From: an uncultured Flavobacteriales bacterium
Lineage (GTDB): Bacteria > Bacteroidota > Bacteroidia > Flavobacteriales_D > Crocinitomicaceae
DNA: 64,000 nt
Direction: 5' to 3'
Assembly (NCBI GenBank): GCA_905480145.1
Contig: CAJQPA010000028.1
Span: forward strand, 30,280 to 94,279
Position numbers and translations under genes: made by a program. Shown piece by piece: positions 1 to 9,040 of this stretch (within the stretch, counting starts at the first letter, position 1; each line of letters starts with the position of its first letter). Under the pieces are notes generated by a model, which made no database searches, had not been told where the DNA came from, and saw only the letters and a program-made list of their open reading frames with translations.

Positions 1-169
1 GAGATACAGTCTCAGGAACTAAAGCAACTCGCCTTTCTTGAAAAGAAATTTCTTTGGGCAAACCGATAAATAAACTACCCTTTTTTCGGGCTATTTCTAA
101 CATTTCTTCCTTCGGGAGCAAGCTTCCTTGCTGCATTAATTGCTTTAATATTTCTGGATCTGTAATCAT
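1..169 (-). CDS. ald: Alanine dehydrogenase, N-terminal part (cut by window edge)
   Basis: The first 56 codons are present and the gene runs off the left edge. The start is the ATG at 169. The visible protein reads a short Gln/Leu-rich leader (residues 1-33) and then the segment IGLPKEISFQERRVALVPE, which matches the N-terminal strand of alanine dehydrogenase and pyridine nucleotide transhydrogenase alpha (family pattern: G-x-P-K-E, then R-V-A-L-x-P). The family oxidatively deaminates L-alanine to pyruvate with NAD+. The leader before the Rossmann-like core is longer than in Mycobacterium or Bacillus Ald, which I believe is usual for Bacteroidota versions. The gene lies downstream of porX and tsaE on the same strand. 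The catalytic residues lie outside the window, so Ald versus a transhydrogenase alpha subunit rests on the N-terminus and neighbourhood. Confidence 0.75.
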   Translation of the reverse strand, partial: MITDPEILKQLMQQGSLLPKEEMLEIARKKGSLFIGLPKEISFQERRVALVPETVS

Positions 170-264
170 AAATCAGTTATTAAGAATAGCCGTATACGAA
201 GATAAGACGAAATGGTTTTAATTGAAAATTTATTTTCGGGAAAATCAGCCGTTAATCTGGTTCA

Positions 265-608
265 CTAAACAAATAATCTATAAAACTCTACTTTTTCCCT
301 AAAAATGAAAGCCACAAAAAAAAACAAGAGAATAACCAAAATAGACATTAAATATTTCTTTTTATATGTTAGAAATATAGCTGGAACCAGACTAGCACAT
401 AGTATTACCGAAAAATTGATATTTACACTATTCATGAAATAAACGGTGTAAACTGGTATTAAAGATGAGTCCAAAAACTTAAAATCTGACCACAACTTCC
501 ATTGAGTAAATCCAATCATTGTTAAAATCAGAAAAATAAAGAAAATGTTAATGTACTTAAGTAATTGACTGGTTTGATAATTTTGGTGTTATCTATTAAT
601 ACTGACAT
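265..608 (-). pseudogene. Small membrane protein gene broken by a one-base frameshift
   Basis: Family not recognised. The ATG at 608 lies four bases after the tsaE stop and opens a 26-codon frame (MSVLIDNTKIIKPVNYLSTL...) that ends at a TGA. The adjacent frame then stays open to 265 and encodes an aromatic, strongly hydrophobic protein with about three membrane segments, its first segment continuing the hydrophobic run of the first frame. The switch point is a run of five T on the coding strand (five A at 532-536). One extra T there would join both frames into a protein of about 111 residues. An ATG at 519 could start an 84-residue product, but that would discard most of the first membrane segment. 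The close spacing suggests co-transcription with porX-tsaE. A real mutation, a sequencing error in the homopolymer, or frameshifting are all possible; the heptamer is not a good canonical slippery site. Confidence 0.55.
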
Positions 609-612
609 GGTT

Positions 613-1029
613 TTAATCGGTAATCATATTCAGAACTCGCACATCCCCTTCTCTCTTTATCGATACGTAGACTGTTTCTTCGGGTAGTAATCTTTCAATT
701 TTATCAGGCCATTCTATAAAACAGAAATAATCTGAATAGAGCATCTCTTCAATCCCAATATCAAAAGCCTCTTCTTCACTTTCTATCCTATATAAATCAA
801 AGTGGTGAATTTTCCCGAATCTTTCACTATCATAAATATTAACAAGAGAATAGGTCGGCGAACCTTCTAGCTCTTCAATACCCATAAAATTCAGAAGAGC
901 AGATATAAAAGTTGTTTTACCACAACCCATTTCCGCCTTAAAAGCAAAAATCTTAGCATCACCAATCTCACCAAAGAATGCCTCCACTGCCCTTGGCAAG
1001 TCATCTAAAGATTTAATTCTAATTTCCAT
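613..1029 (-). CDS. tsaE: tRNA threonylcarbamoyladenosine biosynthesis ATPase TsaE
   Basis: TsaE is the small P-loop ATPase that works with TsaB and TsaD (and TsaC/TsaC2) in the cytoplasm to place the t6A modification at position 37 of ANN-decoding tRNAs. At 138 residues the protein is full length. It shows a Walker A loop GCGKTT (residues 35-40), the family motif SPTYSLVN and the HFDLYR segment that follows it. Its ATG overlaps the porX stop by one base (TAATG), so the two are translationally coupled, and the frameshifted membrane gene and ald follow. I recall a porX-tsaE-ald order in other Flavobacteriia. No unusual residue is seen. Confidence 0.95.
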   Translation of the reverse strand: MEIRIKSLDDLPRAVEAFFGEIGDAKIFAFKAEMGCGKTTFISALLNFMGIEELEGSPTYSLVNIYDSERFGKIHHFDLYRIESEEEAFDIGIEEMLYSDYFCFIEWPDKIERLLPEETVYVSIKREGDVRVLNMITD

Positions 1030-2573
1030 TATTTAGGTGACAAATCAACATAAGGAATTATTAACTCTTCTAAAGAAATTCCACCGTGTTGGAAAGTATC
1101 GTTGTAATAATGAACGAAATGATTATAGTTGTTCGGGTAAACGAAAAAATCTTGATCTCTTGCGAATACATATTCAGAATTGATACTTGTTTTAGGTAAA
1201 AATCCTTCCTGCGGATCTTTCACTTGAAAAACATCTTTATCCTTATAAGATAGACTGCGTCCTGTCTTATATCTCAAGTTAGTATTCGTTGATTTCTCTC
1301 CAACTATTTTTACCGGATTATTTACTCGAACTGTACCGTGATCAGTTGTAATTATTAACCTCTTTCCAGAGCTTGCAATTTTCTTAACAATATCATGAAG
1401 CGGAGAATGTTCAAACCAAGAAACTGTCAATGAACGATAAGCAGATTCATCTCCTGCCAACTCTTTAATCACCTCCATTTCAGTTCTAGCATGAGAAAGC
1501 ATATCAACGAAATTATAAACAATAACGTTTAATTGATTGGATAATAATTGATTAAAGTTATCTGCTAATTTCTTACCAGCGGATAAGTTTGTTATTTTAT
1601 TATAAGAGAACTTCGCATCCCTTTTCAAGTTCTTTAATTGAACTTCAAGCAATTCTTTTTCAAACATGTTTTTACCACCTTCATCCTCCTCTCCTTTCCA
1701 GAACTGGGGATGTTTTTTAGCAATATCAGAAGGCATCATCCCTGCAAAAAAGGCATTACGTGCATACTGGGTAGCAGTTGGCAGAATAGAATAAATCATT
1801 TCTTCTTCATTTACCTTGTAGTATTTGGCAAATATTGGCCTTAACATTTTCCATTGATCATAACGAAGGTTATCAATCACCAAGACAAACACGTCCTCTT
1901 CATCTAATTTTGGATTGATCTTATTTTTAAATAGAGTATGAACCATTTCTGGTGCTTCTTCTACTCCATTCAACCAGTTCAAATACTCATTTTCAATGAA
2001 CTTAGAAAATTGCGTATTCGCTTCTTTCTTTTGCATTTCAAGGATTTCTTTCATTCCTTGATCCTCAATATCATTTAATTTCAATTCCCAATACACCAAT
2101 TTATCATACACTTCAAACCACTCGTCTAGATCTAGACGACTATTCAATTGCATCCCTAATTCTCTGAACTCTTGTTGGTAATTAGAATTGGTCTTTTGAG
2201 AAACTAACTTACTCTTTTCAATTATTTTCTTAATCGAAAGTAAAATTTGATTTGGATTTACCGGTTTAATTAAGTAATCAGCGATGTTGCTCCCTATCGC
2301 CTCTTCCATAATATATTCCTCTTCACTTTTGGTAATCATAACAACAGGAACATGTGGCTTTTCTTGCTTTATTCTTGTTAAAGCTTCCAAACCCGTTATT
2401 CCAGGCATATTCTCATCTAAAAACACAATGTCAAAATCCTGTTCGCTACTTCTATCAACCGCTGTTGAGCCATTGTTAACCGCTACAACCTCATATCCTT
2501 TAGATTCAAGAAATAATATATGAGGCTTTAATAGATCAATTTCATCATCTGCCCAAAGGATTTTTATCTGCAT
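1029..2573 (-). CDS. porX: PorX-type response regulator with PglZ effector domain
   Basis: A 514-residue two-domain protein. Residues 1-120 form a CheY-like receiver with acidic pair D9/D10, phospho-acceptor D53, T81 and K103 all in place. A helical linker (about 125-205) leads into a PglZ/alkaline-phosphatase-like domain to the C-terminus, with VLVIDNLRYDQW and TTDHGT as metal-site segments. In Porphyromonas gingivalis, PorX is paired with the histidine kinase PorY, controls type IX secretion genes, and its PglZ domain is a zinc-dependent phosphodiesterase acting on oligonucleotide substrates. There is no DNA-binding domain. The partner kinase is not in the window. The gene leads the porX-tsaE operon and is divergent from the HD phosphohydrolase, with about 50 bp between start codons. 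Its own promoter must lie in that gap; I see only a weak TACTTTTA-like element. Confidence 0.93.
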   Translation of the reverse strand: MQIKILWADDEIDLLKPHILFLESKGYEVVAVNNGSTAVDRSSEQDFDIVFLDENMPGITGLEALTRIKQEKPHVPVVMITKSEEEYIMEEAIGSNIADYLIKPVNPNQILLSIKKIIEKSKLVSQKTNSNYQQEFRELGMQLNSRLDLDEWFEVYDKLVYWELKLNDIEDQGMKEILEMQKKEANTQFSKFIENEYLNWLNGVEEAPEMVHTLFKNKINPKLDEEDVFVLVIDNLRYDQWKMLRPIFAKYYKVNEEEMIYSILPTATQYARNAFFAGMMPSDIAKKHPQFWKGEEDEGGKNMFEKELLEVQLKNLKRDAKFSYNKITNLSAGKKLADNFNQLLSNQLNVIVYNFVDMLSHARTEMEVIKELAGDESAYRSLTVSWFEHSPLHDIVKKIASSGKRLIITTDHGTVRVNNPVKIVGEKSTNTNLRYKTGRSLSYKDKDVFQVKDPQEGFLPKTSINSEYVFARDQDFFVYPNNYNHFVHYYNDTFQHGGISLEELIIPYVDLSPK

Positions 2574-2588
2574 GTGCGTATTATTTTA

Positions 2589-2596
2589 TAGATTTG
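2589..2596 (+). promoter_or_regulatory. Promoter -7 element for the HD phosphohydrolase gene
   Basis: TAGATTTG matches the Bacteroidota -7 consensus TAnnTTTG exactly and lies 30 bp before the ATG at 2627. No clear TTTG box is seen upstream. It overlaps the upstream in-frame TTG (2594), which argues against that TTG being the translation start. Confidence 0.5.
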
Positions 2597-2626
2597 ATAT
2601 ACTTACTTCTTCCAATTATTAAAAGT

Positions 2627-3874
2627 ATGCAATTGAAACCAAAAGTCAACACGAATAACAAAAAGAAAATCTTTAACGACCCGGTCTACGGATTTATTTC
2701 AATTCCGAAGGAAATAATTTTCGATGTTATCGAACACCCCTACTTTCAAAGACTTAGAAGAATTAAGCAATTGGGGATGACCCACTTGGTATATCCTGGT
2801 GCTTTACATACTCGATTTCACCATGTAATTGGTGCGATGCACCTAATGTCTAAAGCTGTTGCTACCATTCGAAAAAAAGGCCATGTAATAACACCTATGG
2901 AGGAACAGGGTGTTTTATTGGCGATCCTTCTTCATGATATTGGTCACGGTCCGTTTAGTCATGCTTTAGAACATGATATTGTTTCAGGCGTGAGTCATGA
3001 AGATATTTCTGGTTTTTTTATTGAGCGTTTAAGCAAAGAATTTGACGGAGAGTTGGATGTCGCACTAAGCATTTTCGCAAACACATATCCTAAGCAGTTC
3101 TTGCATCAACTCGTTTCTAGTCAACTAGACATGGACAGAATGGATTACCTCAATAGAGACAGTTTTTATACTGGTGTGAACGAAGGGAAAATCGGGAGTG
3201 ACCGAATCATTGAAATGATGGACGTGGAAAACGGAAATCTTGTCCTTGAAGAAAAAGGAATTTACTCGATCGAAAAATTTATTGTTTCAAGAAGATTGAT
3301 GTATTGGCAAGTATACCTGCACAAAACTGTTGTAGCTTCTGAATTTATGCTTATCCATATTCTAAGGAGAGCAAAAGAATTGGTTTTAAATGGTAAGAAT
3401 TTATTTGCTAGTCCAGCGTTAAAATATTTTATGCAAAATAAAATATCTGAAGAAGTCTTTAAAAATGACCAGAAAGCATTAGAAAACTTTGCTTTACTCG
3501 ATGACTTCGATATTCTGGGAGCCATTAAGGTTTGGCAATTCTCAGATGATAAAGTTTTATCCAAATTATCAAAGCGACTTGTTAATCGAGATTTATTCAA
3601 AATAGAAATTTCTAAAACGCCTTTCTCTGAAGAAAAAATAAATGAGGTTCGAGAAGAGGTCCAGGCAAGGCTGAGTCTATCCGATTCCGAAGTCGATTAT
3701 TTCGTTTATGCGGACAAGCTTCAGAATAATGCATACAATGAGCACAAGGAAAATATCAACCTTCTAATGAAAAATGGAAATATTATTGAATTATCGAAAG
3801 CTTCAGATAATTTGAATATATCTGCTCTATCTAAACCTGTAAAGAAGTATTTCTTAAGTTACCCTCGGAAATAA
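2627..3874 (+). CDS. HD-domain phosphohydrolase (dNTP triphosphohydrolase-like)
   Basis: A 415-residue cytoplasmic protein of the HD superfamily branch that includes SAMHD1 and bacterial dGTPase-like enzymes. The metal ligands are visible: H65/H66 in the HTRFHH segment, the HD pair H103-D104 followed by H107 and H112, and a downstream D in QLDMDRMDYLNRDSFYTG, a segment typical of SAMHD1-like proteins. The likely reaction is hydrolysis of a phosphate ester or of dNTPs; the true substrate in Bacteroidota is unknown to me. I chose the ATG at 2627. An in-frame TTG at 2594 would add 11 hydrophobic residues but lies in the -7 promoter element. The gene is divergent from porX and ends one base before the next gene's stop, so that pair converges tightly. 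Confidence 0.88.
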   Translation: MQLKPKVNTNNKKKIFNDPVYGFISIPKEIIFDVIEHPYFQRLRRIKQLGMTHLVYPGALHTRFHHVIGAMHLMSKAVATIRKKGHVITPMEEQGVLLAILLHDIGHGPFSHALEHDIVSGVSHEDISGFFIERLSKEFDGELDVALSIFANTYPKQFLHQLVSSQLDMDRMDYLNRDSFYTGVNEGKIGSDRIIEMMDVENGNLVLEEKGIYSIEKFIVSRRLMYWQVYLHKTVVASEFMLIHILRRAKELVLNGKNLFASPALKYFMQNKISEEVFKNDQKALENFALLDDFDILGAIKVWQFSDDKVLSKLSKRLVNRDLFKIEISKTPFSEEKINEVREEVQARLSLSDSEVDYFVYADKLQNNAYNEHKENINLLMKNGNIIELSKASDNLNISALSKPVKKYFLSYPRK

Positions 3875-3875
3875 A

Positions 3876-4514
3876 TTACTGACGACTCAACTTCCCTTCT
3901 TTCCAGTCCTTAATTAGTTTGGCCCAGGAATACGGGTTTAATAGATTATTGACCGGTAATTGTCCATTCGTATACAATTTAGTAGAACGCGCATTGTATG
4001 CTGTTCCATAACTCAAACTTGCATCAGTATCAAGTTTTGCAGCTACAAAGGCTAAACTTTCACCCGACAATTGACGCTGTGCTCTTCTAAGTGCATCATC
4101 ATAAGGTTCCATCTCAACAAAGGCTCTTGCAAAATCTTCTCTCGAAGGCCAAGGATAAACTGTAACTTCAGGAATGTTCAATGTGTCCTCCCGTAACATA
4201 TGAATTATTGAATATCTATTATCCGTTAAACTATCCGGTATTATATATGGTTCTGTTTTATGTCCATAATAAGAAAAGTACAATGTATCTCCGGGAAAAG
4301 CAACTGTAGAGAAAAAACCAAAGTAATCAGCGATTACTCCTTTTCTTTCTGTCTTATTAAATATTGTCGTGTATGGCAATGGCTCTAATGTCGATTCACT
4401 TATCGCAACTCCCGAAATCTGAATCATATTGGAGTCGGCCTTTAAATCGATCTCTTGCAATTGAGACGCTCCAATAAAAGGCATTAATAAAAAGAAAAAG
4501 AATAAAAATTTCAT
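3876..4514 (-). CDS. Secreted protein with carboxypeptidase-regulatory-like domain
   Basis: A 212-residue exported protein. Residues 1-17 are a signal peptide (MKFLFFFFLLMPFIGASQ) with no lipobox cysteine. Residues 30-110 look like the CarboxypepD_reg/DUF4480-type beta-sandwich common in Bacteroidota envelope proteins (ISGVAISESTLEPLPYTTIF, then GFFSTVAFPGDTLYFSYYG). The C-terminal hundred residues are charged and helical (VEMEPYDDALRRAQRQL). Such proteins usually sit in the periplasm or outer-membrane face, and their role is not known. The gene stands alone, convergent with the HD gene. A near-consensus TATTCTTG lies a short way upstream. Confidence 0.75.
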   Translation of the reverse strand: MKFLFFFFLLMPFIGASQLQEIDLKADSNMIQISGVAISESTLEPLPYTTIFNKTERKGVIADYFGFFSTVAFPGDTLYFSYYGHKTEPYIIPDSLTDNRYSIIHMLREDTLNIPEVTVYPWPSREDFARAFVEMEPYDDALRRAQRQLSGESLAFVAAKLDTDASLSYGTAYNARSTKLYTNGQLPVNNLLNPYSWAKLIKDWKEGKLSRQ

Positions 4515-4655
4515 GATGATACAGTTTAACTTACAAGAATAGCGAATTTAATCAATTCTATCCGAGTATTTACATTTCTTTAACTTTTGAAATTGAATTC
4601 GATCCCATGAAGTTAATCTTGCTTAATCAATAGTACTTAAACGGATTATTATAAT

Positions 4656-4663
4656 TACTTTTG
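4656..4663 (+). promoter_or_regulatory. Promoter -7 element for guaB
   Basis: TACTTTTG matches TAnnTTTG exactly, 33 bp before the guaB ATG. No TTTG box is visible at the usual distance upstream. Confidence 0.5.
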
Positions 4664-4695
4664 CAAGAATTTATTCTCAAAAAAATAAGTTCATT

Positions 4696-6168
4696 ATGTC
4701 TCTCTCAAATCTTATACAAGTCAAAGAAGGTCTTACTTATGATGACGTTCTTTTAGTCCCTGCGTATTCGCAAATACTTCCTAAGGATGTTAACTTGAAA
4801 AGCAAAATAACTCGCAACATTTCGGTCAATACACCAATTGTTTCTGCAGCTATGGATACTGTTACAGAATCAAGCCTAGCCATTGCAATTGCGCAACAAG
4901 GAGGTATTGGAGTTGTTCACAAAAACATGTCTATCGAAGCACAAGCTTTACAAGTTCGAAAAGTAAAACGCTCTGAAAGTGGAATGATTTTGGACCCAGT
5001 AACATTGCATATAAGTGCAAAGGTGTCTGACGCTCTTTCTCTTATGAAAGAGAATAAAATTGGCGGGATACCAGTTATCAGTGAAGATAGAATACTACAA
5101 GGTATTGTTACAAACAGAGATTTACGATTTGAAAAGAATCAACAAAGGCCGATTACCGAAGTAATGACAAGTAAAGACATCATTACAACTTCGGAAAATA
5201 CAGACCTAGCCAAGGCCGAACATATTCTCCAAGAAAATAAAATTGAAAAATTACCCGTTGTTGATTCAAACAACAAGTTAATAGGTTTAATAACATTTAG
5301 AGATATCATAAAAGTAAAAGAGCACCCAAACTCTTGTAAGGACCAATATGGTCGTCTGAGAGTTGCTGCTGCAGTTGGTGTTACTAGCGATACGATTGAA
5401 CGCGCAACAGCCTTGGTTAATGCTGGAGTTGATGCTATTGTTATTGATACTGCTCATGGACATACGGAAGGTGTTGTTAGCAAATTAAAAGAAGTAAAAG
5501 CAAAACATCCTGAATTAGATGTTATTGTTGGAAATGTTGCAACTGGAGCGGCTGCGAAATTTTTGGCAGATGCTGGTGCCGATGCTGTAAAAGTTGGTAT
5601 TGGCCCGGGATCAATTTGCACGACAAGAATCATAGCAGGAGTTGGAGTCCCTCAGTTAACAGCTATTAATGATGTTGCTCTCGCTTTAGAAGGAACGGGA
5701 GTTCCAGTAATTGCTGATGGAGGTATCCGCTATACAGGTGATATCGTCAAAGCTATCGCGGCAGGAGCTGATACTGTAATGGTTGGTTCGATGTTTGCAG
5801 GAGTAGAAGAATCTCCAGGAGAAACAATTATTTTTCAAGGTAGAAAATTTAAAACATACCGTGGAATGGGATCTTTAGAAGCAATGCAAAAAGGTTCAAA
5901 AGATAGATACTTTCAAGACAACGAAGATGATGTCAAGAAATTAGTCCCAGAAGGAATTTCGGGACGCGTGCCTTACAAAGGAAACTTAAACGAAGTAATG
6001 TATCAAGTAATCGGAGGTTTAAGATCTGGAATGGGATATTGTGGAACGCCGACAATAGATAAACTTAAAGGTGCTGAGTTTATTCGAATTACAAGTGCAG
6101 GTTTTTTAGAAAGCCATCCACATGATGTAACAATTACAAGAGAAGCACCAAACTATAGTATCAAGTAA
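4696..6168 (+). CDS. guaB: Inosine-5'-monophosphate dehydrogenase
   Basis: GuaB converts IMP to XMP with NAD+, the rate-limiting step of GTP synthesis. The 490-residue length is standard. The N-terminal [18 protein letters not shown] segment, two CBS domains (about residues 95-210) inserted in the TIM barrel, and the catalytic loop GPGSICTTR with C308 are all present, followed by the nucleotide-site DGG segment and the mobile-flap region near residues 390-420. The gene has its own -7 element. It ends inside a small hairpin that abuts the promoter of the next gene, so it is probably a single-gene unit. Confidence 0.97.
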   Translation: MSLSNLIQVKEGLTYDDVLLVPAYSQILPKDVNLKSKITRNISVNTPIVSAAMDTVTESSLAIAIAQQGGIGVVHKNMSIEAQALQVRKVKRSESGMILDPVTLHISAKVSDALSLMKENKIGGIPVISEDRILQGIVTNRDLRFEKNQQRPITEVMTSKDIITTSENTDLAKAEHILQENKIEKLPVVDSNNKLIGLITFRDIIKVKEHPNSCKDQYGRLRVAAAVGVTSDTIERATALVNAGVDAIVIDTAHGHTEGVVSKLKEVKAKHPELDVIVGNVATGAAAKFLADAGADAVKVGIGPGSICTTRIIAGVGVPQLTAINDVALALEGTGVPVIADGGIRYTGDIVKAIAAGADTVMVGSMFAGVEESPGETIIFQGRKFKTYRGMGSLEAMQKGSKDRYFQDNEDDVKKLVPEGISGRVPYKGNLNEVMYQVIGGLRSGMGYCGTPTIDKLKGAEFIRITSAGFLESHPHDVTITREAPNYSIK

Positions 6169-6180
6169 TACTACTTGATA
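6159..6180 (+). other. Hairpin spanning the guaB stop codon
   Basis: TATCAAGTA and TACTTGATA form a perfect 9-bp stem with a 4-base loop. The stop codon of guaB lies in the left arm and loop, and the right arm contains the TTG of the following promoter. There is no downstream T run, so a terminator role is uncertain. Confidence 0.4.
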
Positions 6181-6205
6181 TAGTTATTGGTTTAAATTAT
6201 ATTTG
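6175..6205 (+). promoter_or_regulatory. Promoter for the parvulin/SurA gene cluster
   Basis: TTG (6175-6177), a 20-base spacer, and TATATTTG (6198-6205) match the Bacteroidota TTTG/TAnnTTTG arrangement. The predicted start of transcription leaves a leader of about 18 bases before the ATG at 6229. Confidence 0.6.
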
Positions 6206-6228
6206 ACATCCATTAAAATACTAAAAGA

Positions 6229-8184
6229 ATGCTTAAAACTATTGCCCTGTTTATTGCTATTGTTTCAACAACAGCTACTATGGCCCAAAATGACCCTGTC
6301 ATTTTAACAATTAACGATTCTGACATTACAAAATCAGAATTTCTTCAAATTTATCTAAAGAATAATAACGATCCAAAATACGACAAAGCCACACTGGATG
6401 AGTACATGACGTTGTTTACAAAGTTTAAATTGAAAGTTGCGGAAGCTGAAGCGCTTGGCTATGACACTATTCCAAAACTAATGAATGAATTAGCTGGGTA
6501 CAGAAAGCAATTAGCTCTTCCTTATTTAGTTGACTCCGTTCAAAACAAGAGTCTAATTGAAGAGGCGTATTACAGAACGAAAAATGAAGTTAGAGCTTCG
6601 CATATATTAATTAAAGTATCTCAAAATGCAGCTGCTGCTGACACACTTAAAGCATACAATAGATTGATGGCTTTAAGGGAACGAATTGAAAATGGTGAAG
6701 ACTTCGCCATGGTTGCTTCGGGAAAAGGTGGTTCAGAAGATCCATCAGCAGTGAGTAATGGAGGTGATTTAGGTTTTTTCAACGCTTTTCAAATGGTGTA
6801 CCCTTTTGAGCAGGCAGCATACACAACCAAAGTAGGAGAAGTTTCTAATCCTTTTAGAACACGTTTTGGTTATCACATTGTAAAAGTTACTGAAAACCGC
6901 CCTGCAAGAGGAACAATTGAGTCTTCGCACATCATGGTTGCGACATCAAAAAATGGATCAACAGAAGGAACACGAGAGTCTGAATTAAAAATCAATGAGA
7001 TATATGGACTTCTTAAAAATGGTGAAAATTTCGAAGAATTAGTTGCTAAATATTCTGATGACCCTTCTTCTAATAAAAAAGATGGAGTTCTTCCTACATT
7101 CGGCACGGGAACAACAACCCGTATGGTACCAGAATTTGAAGATGCCGCATTTTCATTAAAAAACGACGGTGATTTCAGTGCTCCAATTAAAACGACTTAT
7201 GGCTATCATATAGTAAAGAGAATTCACTGGGAAGATGTTCCTTCATTCGAATTAATGAAAAAAGGACTAGAAAGTAAGGTAACAAAAGATGAGCGATCTA
7301 AAACGACCCAAAATTCATTTGTAAACAAATTAAAGAAGGAATACAAATACAAAAATGTGAGTAAAAAGGGACTGAAGTGGTTTCACCAAAACCTAGATTC
7401 TACATACTTCAAAGGTAAATTCGATCCTAATTCTTTGACTGAAAACAAGAAATTATTCATTATGGATAAGAAGAGCTTCACACAACAATCTTTTGCAAAC
7501 TACATCTCTTCTCAATACAGAACTTATTCAATAGAACCACTTCCAAGCGCAATTAATAAATTATACCAAGATTGGGAGAAAAACACAATATTAAACTACG
7601 AAGAGTCTAAATTAGCTGGTAAATACCCAGCATATAAAGCTTTAATTACAGAATATCATGATGGAATTTTGTTGTATGAAATTATGTCAGATAAAGTTTG
7701 GAACAAAGCAATGATTGATACAATTGGTTTAAAGAATTACTTCGAAGCGAATGAAGGAAACTATTTGTGGGGAAAGAGAATTGACTCTGATGTTTTCGAA
7801 TGCTACTCAAAAGAAGACGCATTAAAAACGTACGACTTATTATTAAACGATACAATTTCGTCAAAAGAAGTGACTAGCACAATTAACGGTGAGTCAGAGC
7901 TTAAAATCAGACATCGCTCAGGTAAATTTGACCTAGATAAAACACCTTATTTAAAAAACAAAACCTTCTCAAAAGGCCTTAATAAGCCATTTGAAGTTGA
8001 TGGTAAATTCTACGTTCTTAAAGTAAACGAAATCCTTGACCCATCGCAAAAAGCATTTTCGGAATCAAAAGGAGCTGCGACTTCTGATTATCAAAATCAT
8101 CTTGAAGAAGAATGGCTGAATGAACTTCGCAAGAAACATTCAATAAAAATAAATTCTGAAGAACTGTATTCTATTGGTCAATAG
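6229..8184 (+). CDS. Periplasmic peptidyl-prolyl isomerase with two parvulin domains
   Basis: A 651-residue exported foldase. Residues 1-19 are a signal peptide ending in MAQ. Residues 20-115 are a SurA-like N-terminal chaperone segment. Two parvulin (PpiC/Rotamase) domains follow at about 120-225 (VRASHILIKV ... FGYHIVKVT) and 230-335 (IESSHIMVAT ... YGYHIVKRI). The remaining 300 residues are a poorly conserved helical region that may bind clients. In relatives such proteins help outer-membrane barrels and exported proteins fold in the periplasm. It leads a cluster of three parvulin/SurA-type genes and has a good promoter. The next gene overlaps its stop. The exact substrate is unknown. Confidence 0.9.
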   Translation: MLKTIALFIAIVSTTATMAQNDPVILTINDSDITKSEFLQIYLKNNNDPKYDKATLDEYMTLFTKFKLKVAEAEALGYDTIPKLMNELAGYRKQLALPYLVDSVQNKSLIEEAYYRTKNEVRASHILIKVSQNAAAADTLKAYNRLMALRERIENGEDFAMVASGKGGSEDPSAVSNGGDLGFFNAFQMVYPFEQAAYTTKVGEVSNPFRTRFGYHIVKVTENRPARGTIESSHIMVATSKNGSTEGTRESELKINEIYGLLKNGENFEELVAKYSDDPSSNKKDGVLPTFGTGTTTRMVPEFEDAAFSLKNDGDFSAPIKTTYGYHIVKRIHWEDVPSFELMKKGLESKVTKDERSKTTQNSFVNKLKKEYKYKNVSKKGLKWFHQNLDSTYFKGKFDPNSLTENKKLFIMDKKSFTQQSFANYISSQYRTYSIEPLPSAINKLYQDWEKNTILNYEESKLAGKYPAYKALITEYHDGILLYEIMSDKVWNKAMIDTIGLKNYFEANEGNYLWGKRIDSDVFECYSKEDALKTYDLLLNDTISSKEVTSTINGESELKIRHRSGKFDLDKTPYLKNKTFSKGLNKPFEVDGKFYVLKVNEILDPSQKAFSESKGAATSDYQNHLEEEWLNELRKKHSIKINSEELYSIGQ

Positions 8185-9040
8185 ATTAAACATACATTTT
8201 AAACAGGTCAACTTATCGGTTGGCCTGTTTTGCCTTTTCATACTTTCTAGTTGCAATTCTAACAACCCAATTATAGCCAGTGTAGGGGATTCTGATTTAA
8301 CTGAAAGCGAGCTTTATTCAATGCTCAGTAATGAGGGAGTTAGTTCAACGGATAGTACTCAATATTACCTAGCAATCGATAGATGGATCGAAAATGAAGC
8401 ATTCCTACAATCGTTGCAAAATGCAGATGAGGAAGAATACTTGAAAATTAAAAGTAGAGCTAGTTTTTACGCTGGCACTTTAGCCCGATTCTTTATCGAA
8501 GAAAATCAGCTCAGAAATGAACTTGATACGATCGTTCAAATTGAAGAAATTGAAACCTACTACAATGAGCATAAGCAAGAATTCATTCTTCATGATTATA
8601 TCGTCAAGGCACTTTATCTAAAAATACCCAAAGAAATAGATTTTAAATCCGATAATGTCCATCGCAGCTTCTTGTTAAAAAATGATAAAGACCTTTCAGA
8701 AATAAATTCTTATGCTAAACTTTACGCTGAGAATTATTATTTCAACGATTCAACTTGGATTTTCTTTAACGATGTTGCTAAAGAAATTCCAATTACCAAA
8801 TACAATGTTGATAACATTGTATTGAACAGATCGAAAACTTACTTCTCAGATGATAACTTTACGTACTTTTTGAACATTATAGATTTTAAGCTTAAAAACG
8901 AAGCTCCTCCTATTGATTTTCTTAAAGACAAAATTAAATCTACCATTCTAACGCACAGAATGCACGAATTAAAAATAGAAAATGAATCAAAATTGATTCA
9001 AAGAATAAAAGATGAAAATGAAATTAACATTAGCCTTTAG
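8174..9040 (+). CDS. SurA-like chaperone lipoprotein without a parvulin domain
   Basis: A 288-residue predicted lipoprotein. After a short basic leader the hydrophobic stretch LSVGLFCLFILSSC ends in a lipobox with C27 as the lipidated residue. The mature part starts IIASVGDSDLTESELYSML, the N-terminal signature of SurA/PpiC-type chaperones, but no parvulin domain is visible. I therefore read it as a chaperone-only paralogue probably attached to a membrane. The only reasonable start is the TTG at 8174, which overlaps the previous gene by 11 bases; no in-frame ATG precedes the signal peptide. It overlaps the next gene by 29 bases. A terminator-like hairpin lies within its first codons (see separate entry), so expression may depend on read-through. 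Confidence 0.8.
   Translation: MVNRLNIHFKQVNLSVGLFCLFILSSCNSNNPIIASVGDSDLTESELYSMLSNEGVSSTDSTQYYLAIDRWIENEAFLQSLQNADEEEYLKIKSRASFYAGTLARFFIEENQLRNELDTIVQIEEIETYYNEHKQEFILHDYIVKALYLKIPKEIDFKSDNVHRSFLLKNDKDLSEINSYAKLYAENYYFNDSTWIFFNDVAKEIPITKYNVDNIVLNRSKTYFSDDNFTYFLNIIDFKLKNEAPPIDFLKDKIKSTILTHRMHELKIENESKLIQRIKDENEINISL
8201..8230 (+). terminator. Terminator-like hairpin inside the start of a coding region
   Basis: AAACAGGTCAAC (8201-8212) and GTTGGCCTGTTT (8219-8230) pair over 12 bp with one G-U and a 6-base loop, followed by a T-rich stretch. The position 17 bases after the stop of the parvulin gene fits an intrinsic terminator or attenuator for that gene. The same bases encode the signal peptide of the next gene. 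Confidence 0.5.

Noticed and set aside
2594..2626. TTG at 2594 as start of the HD phosphohydrolase
   Set aside because: The added 11 residues do not fit the family, and the TTG lies inside a perfect -7 promoter element.
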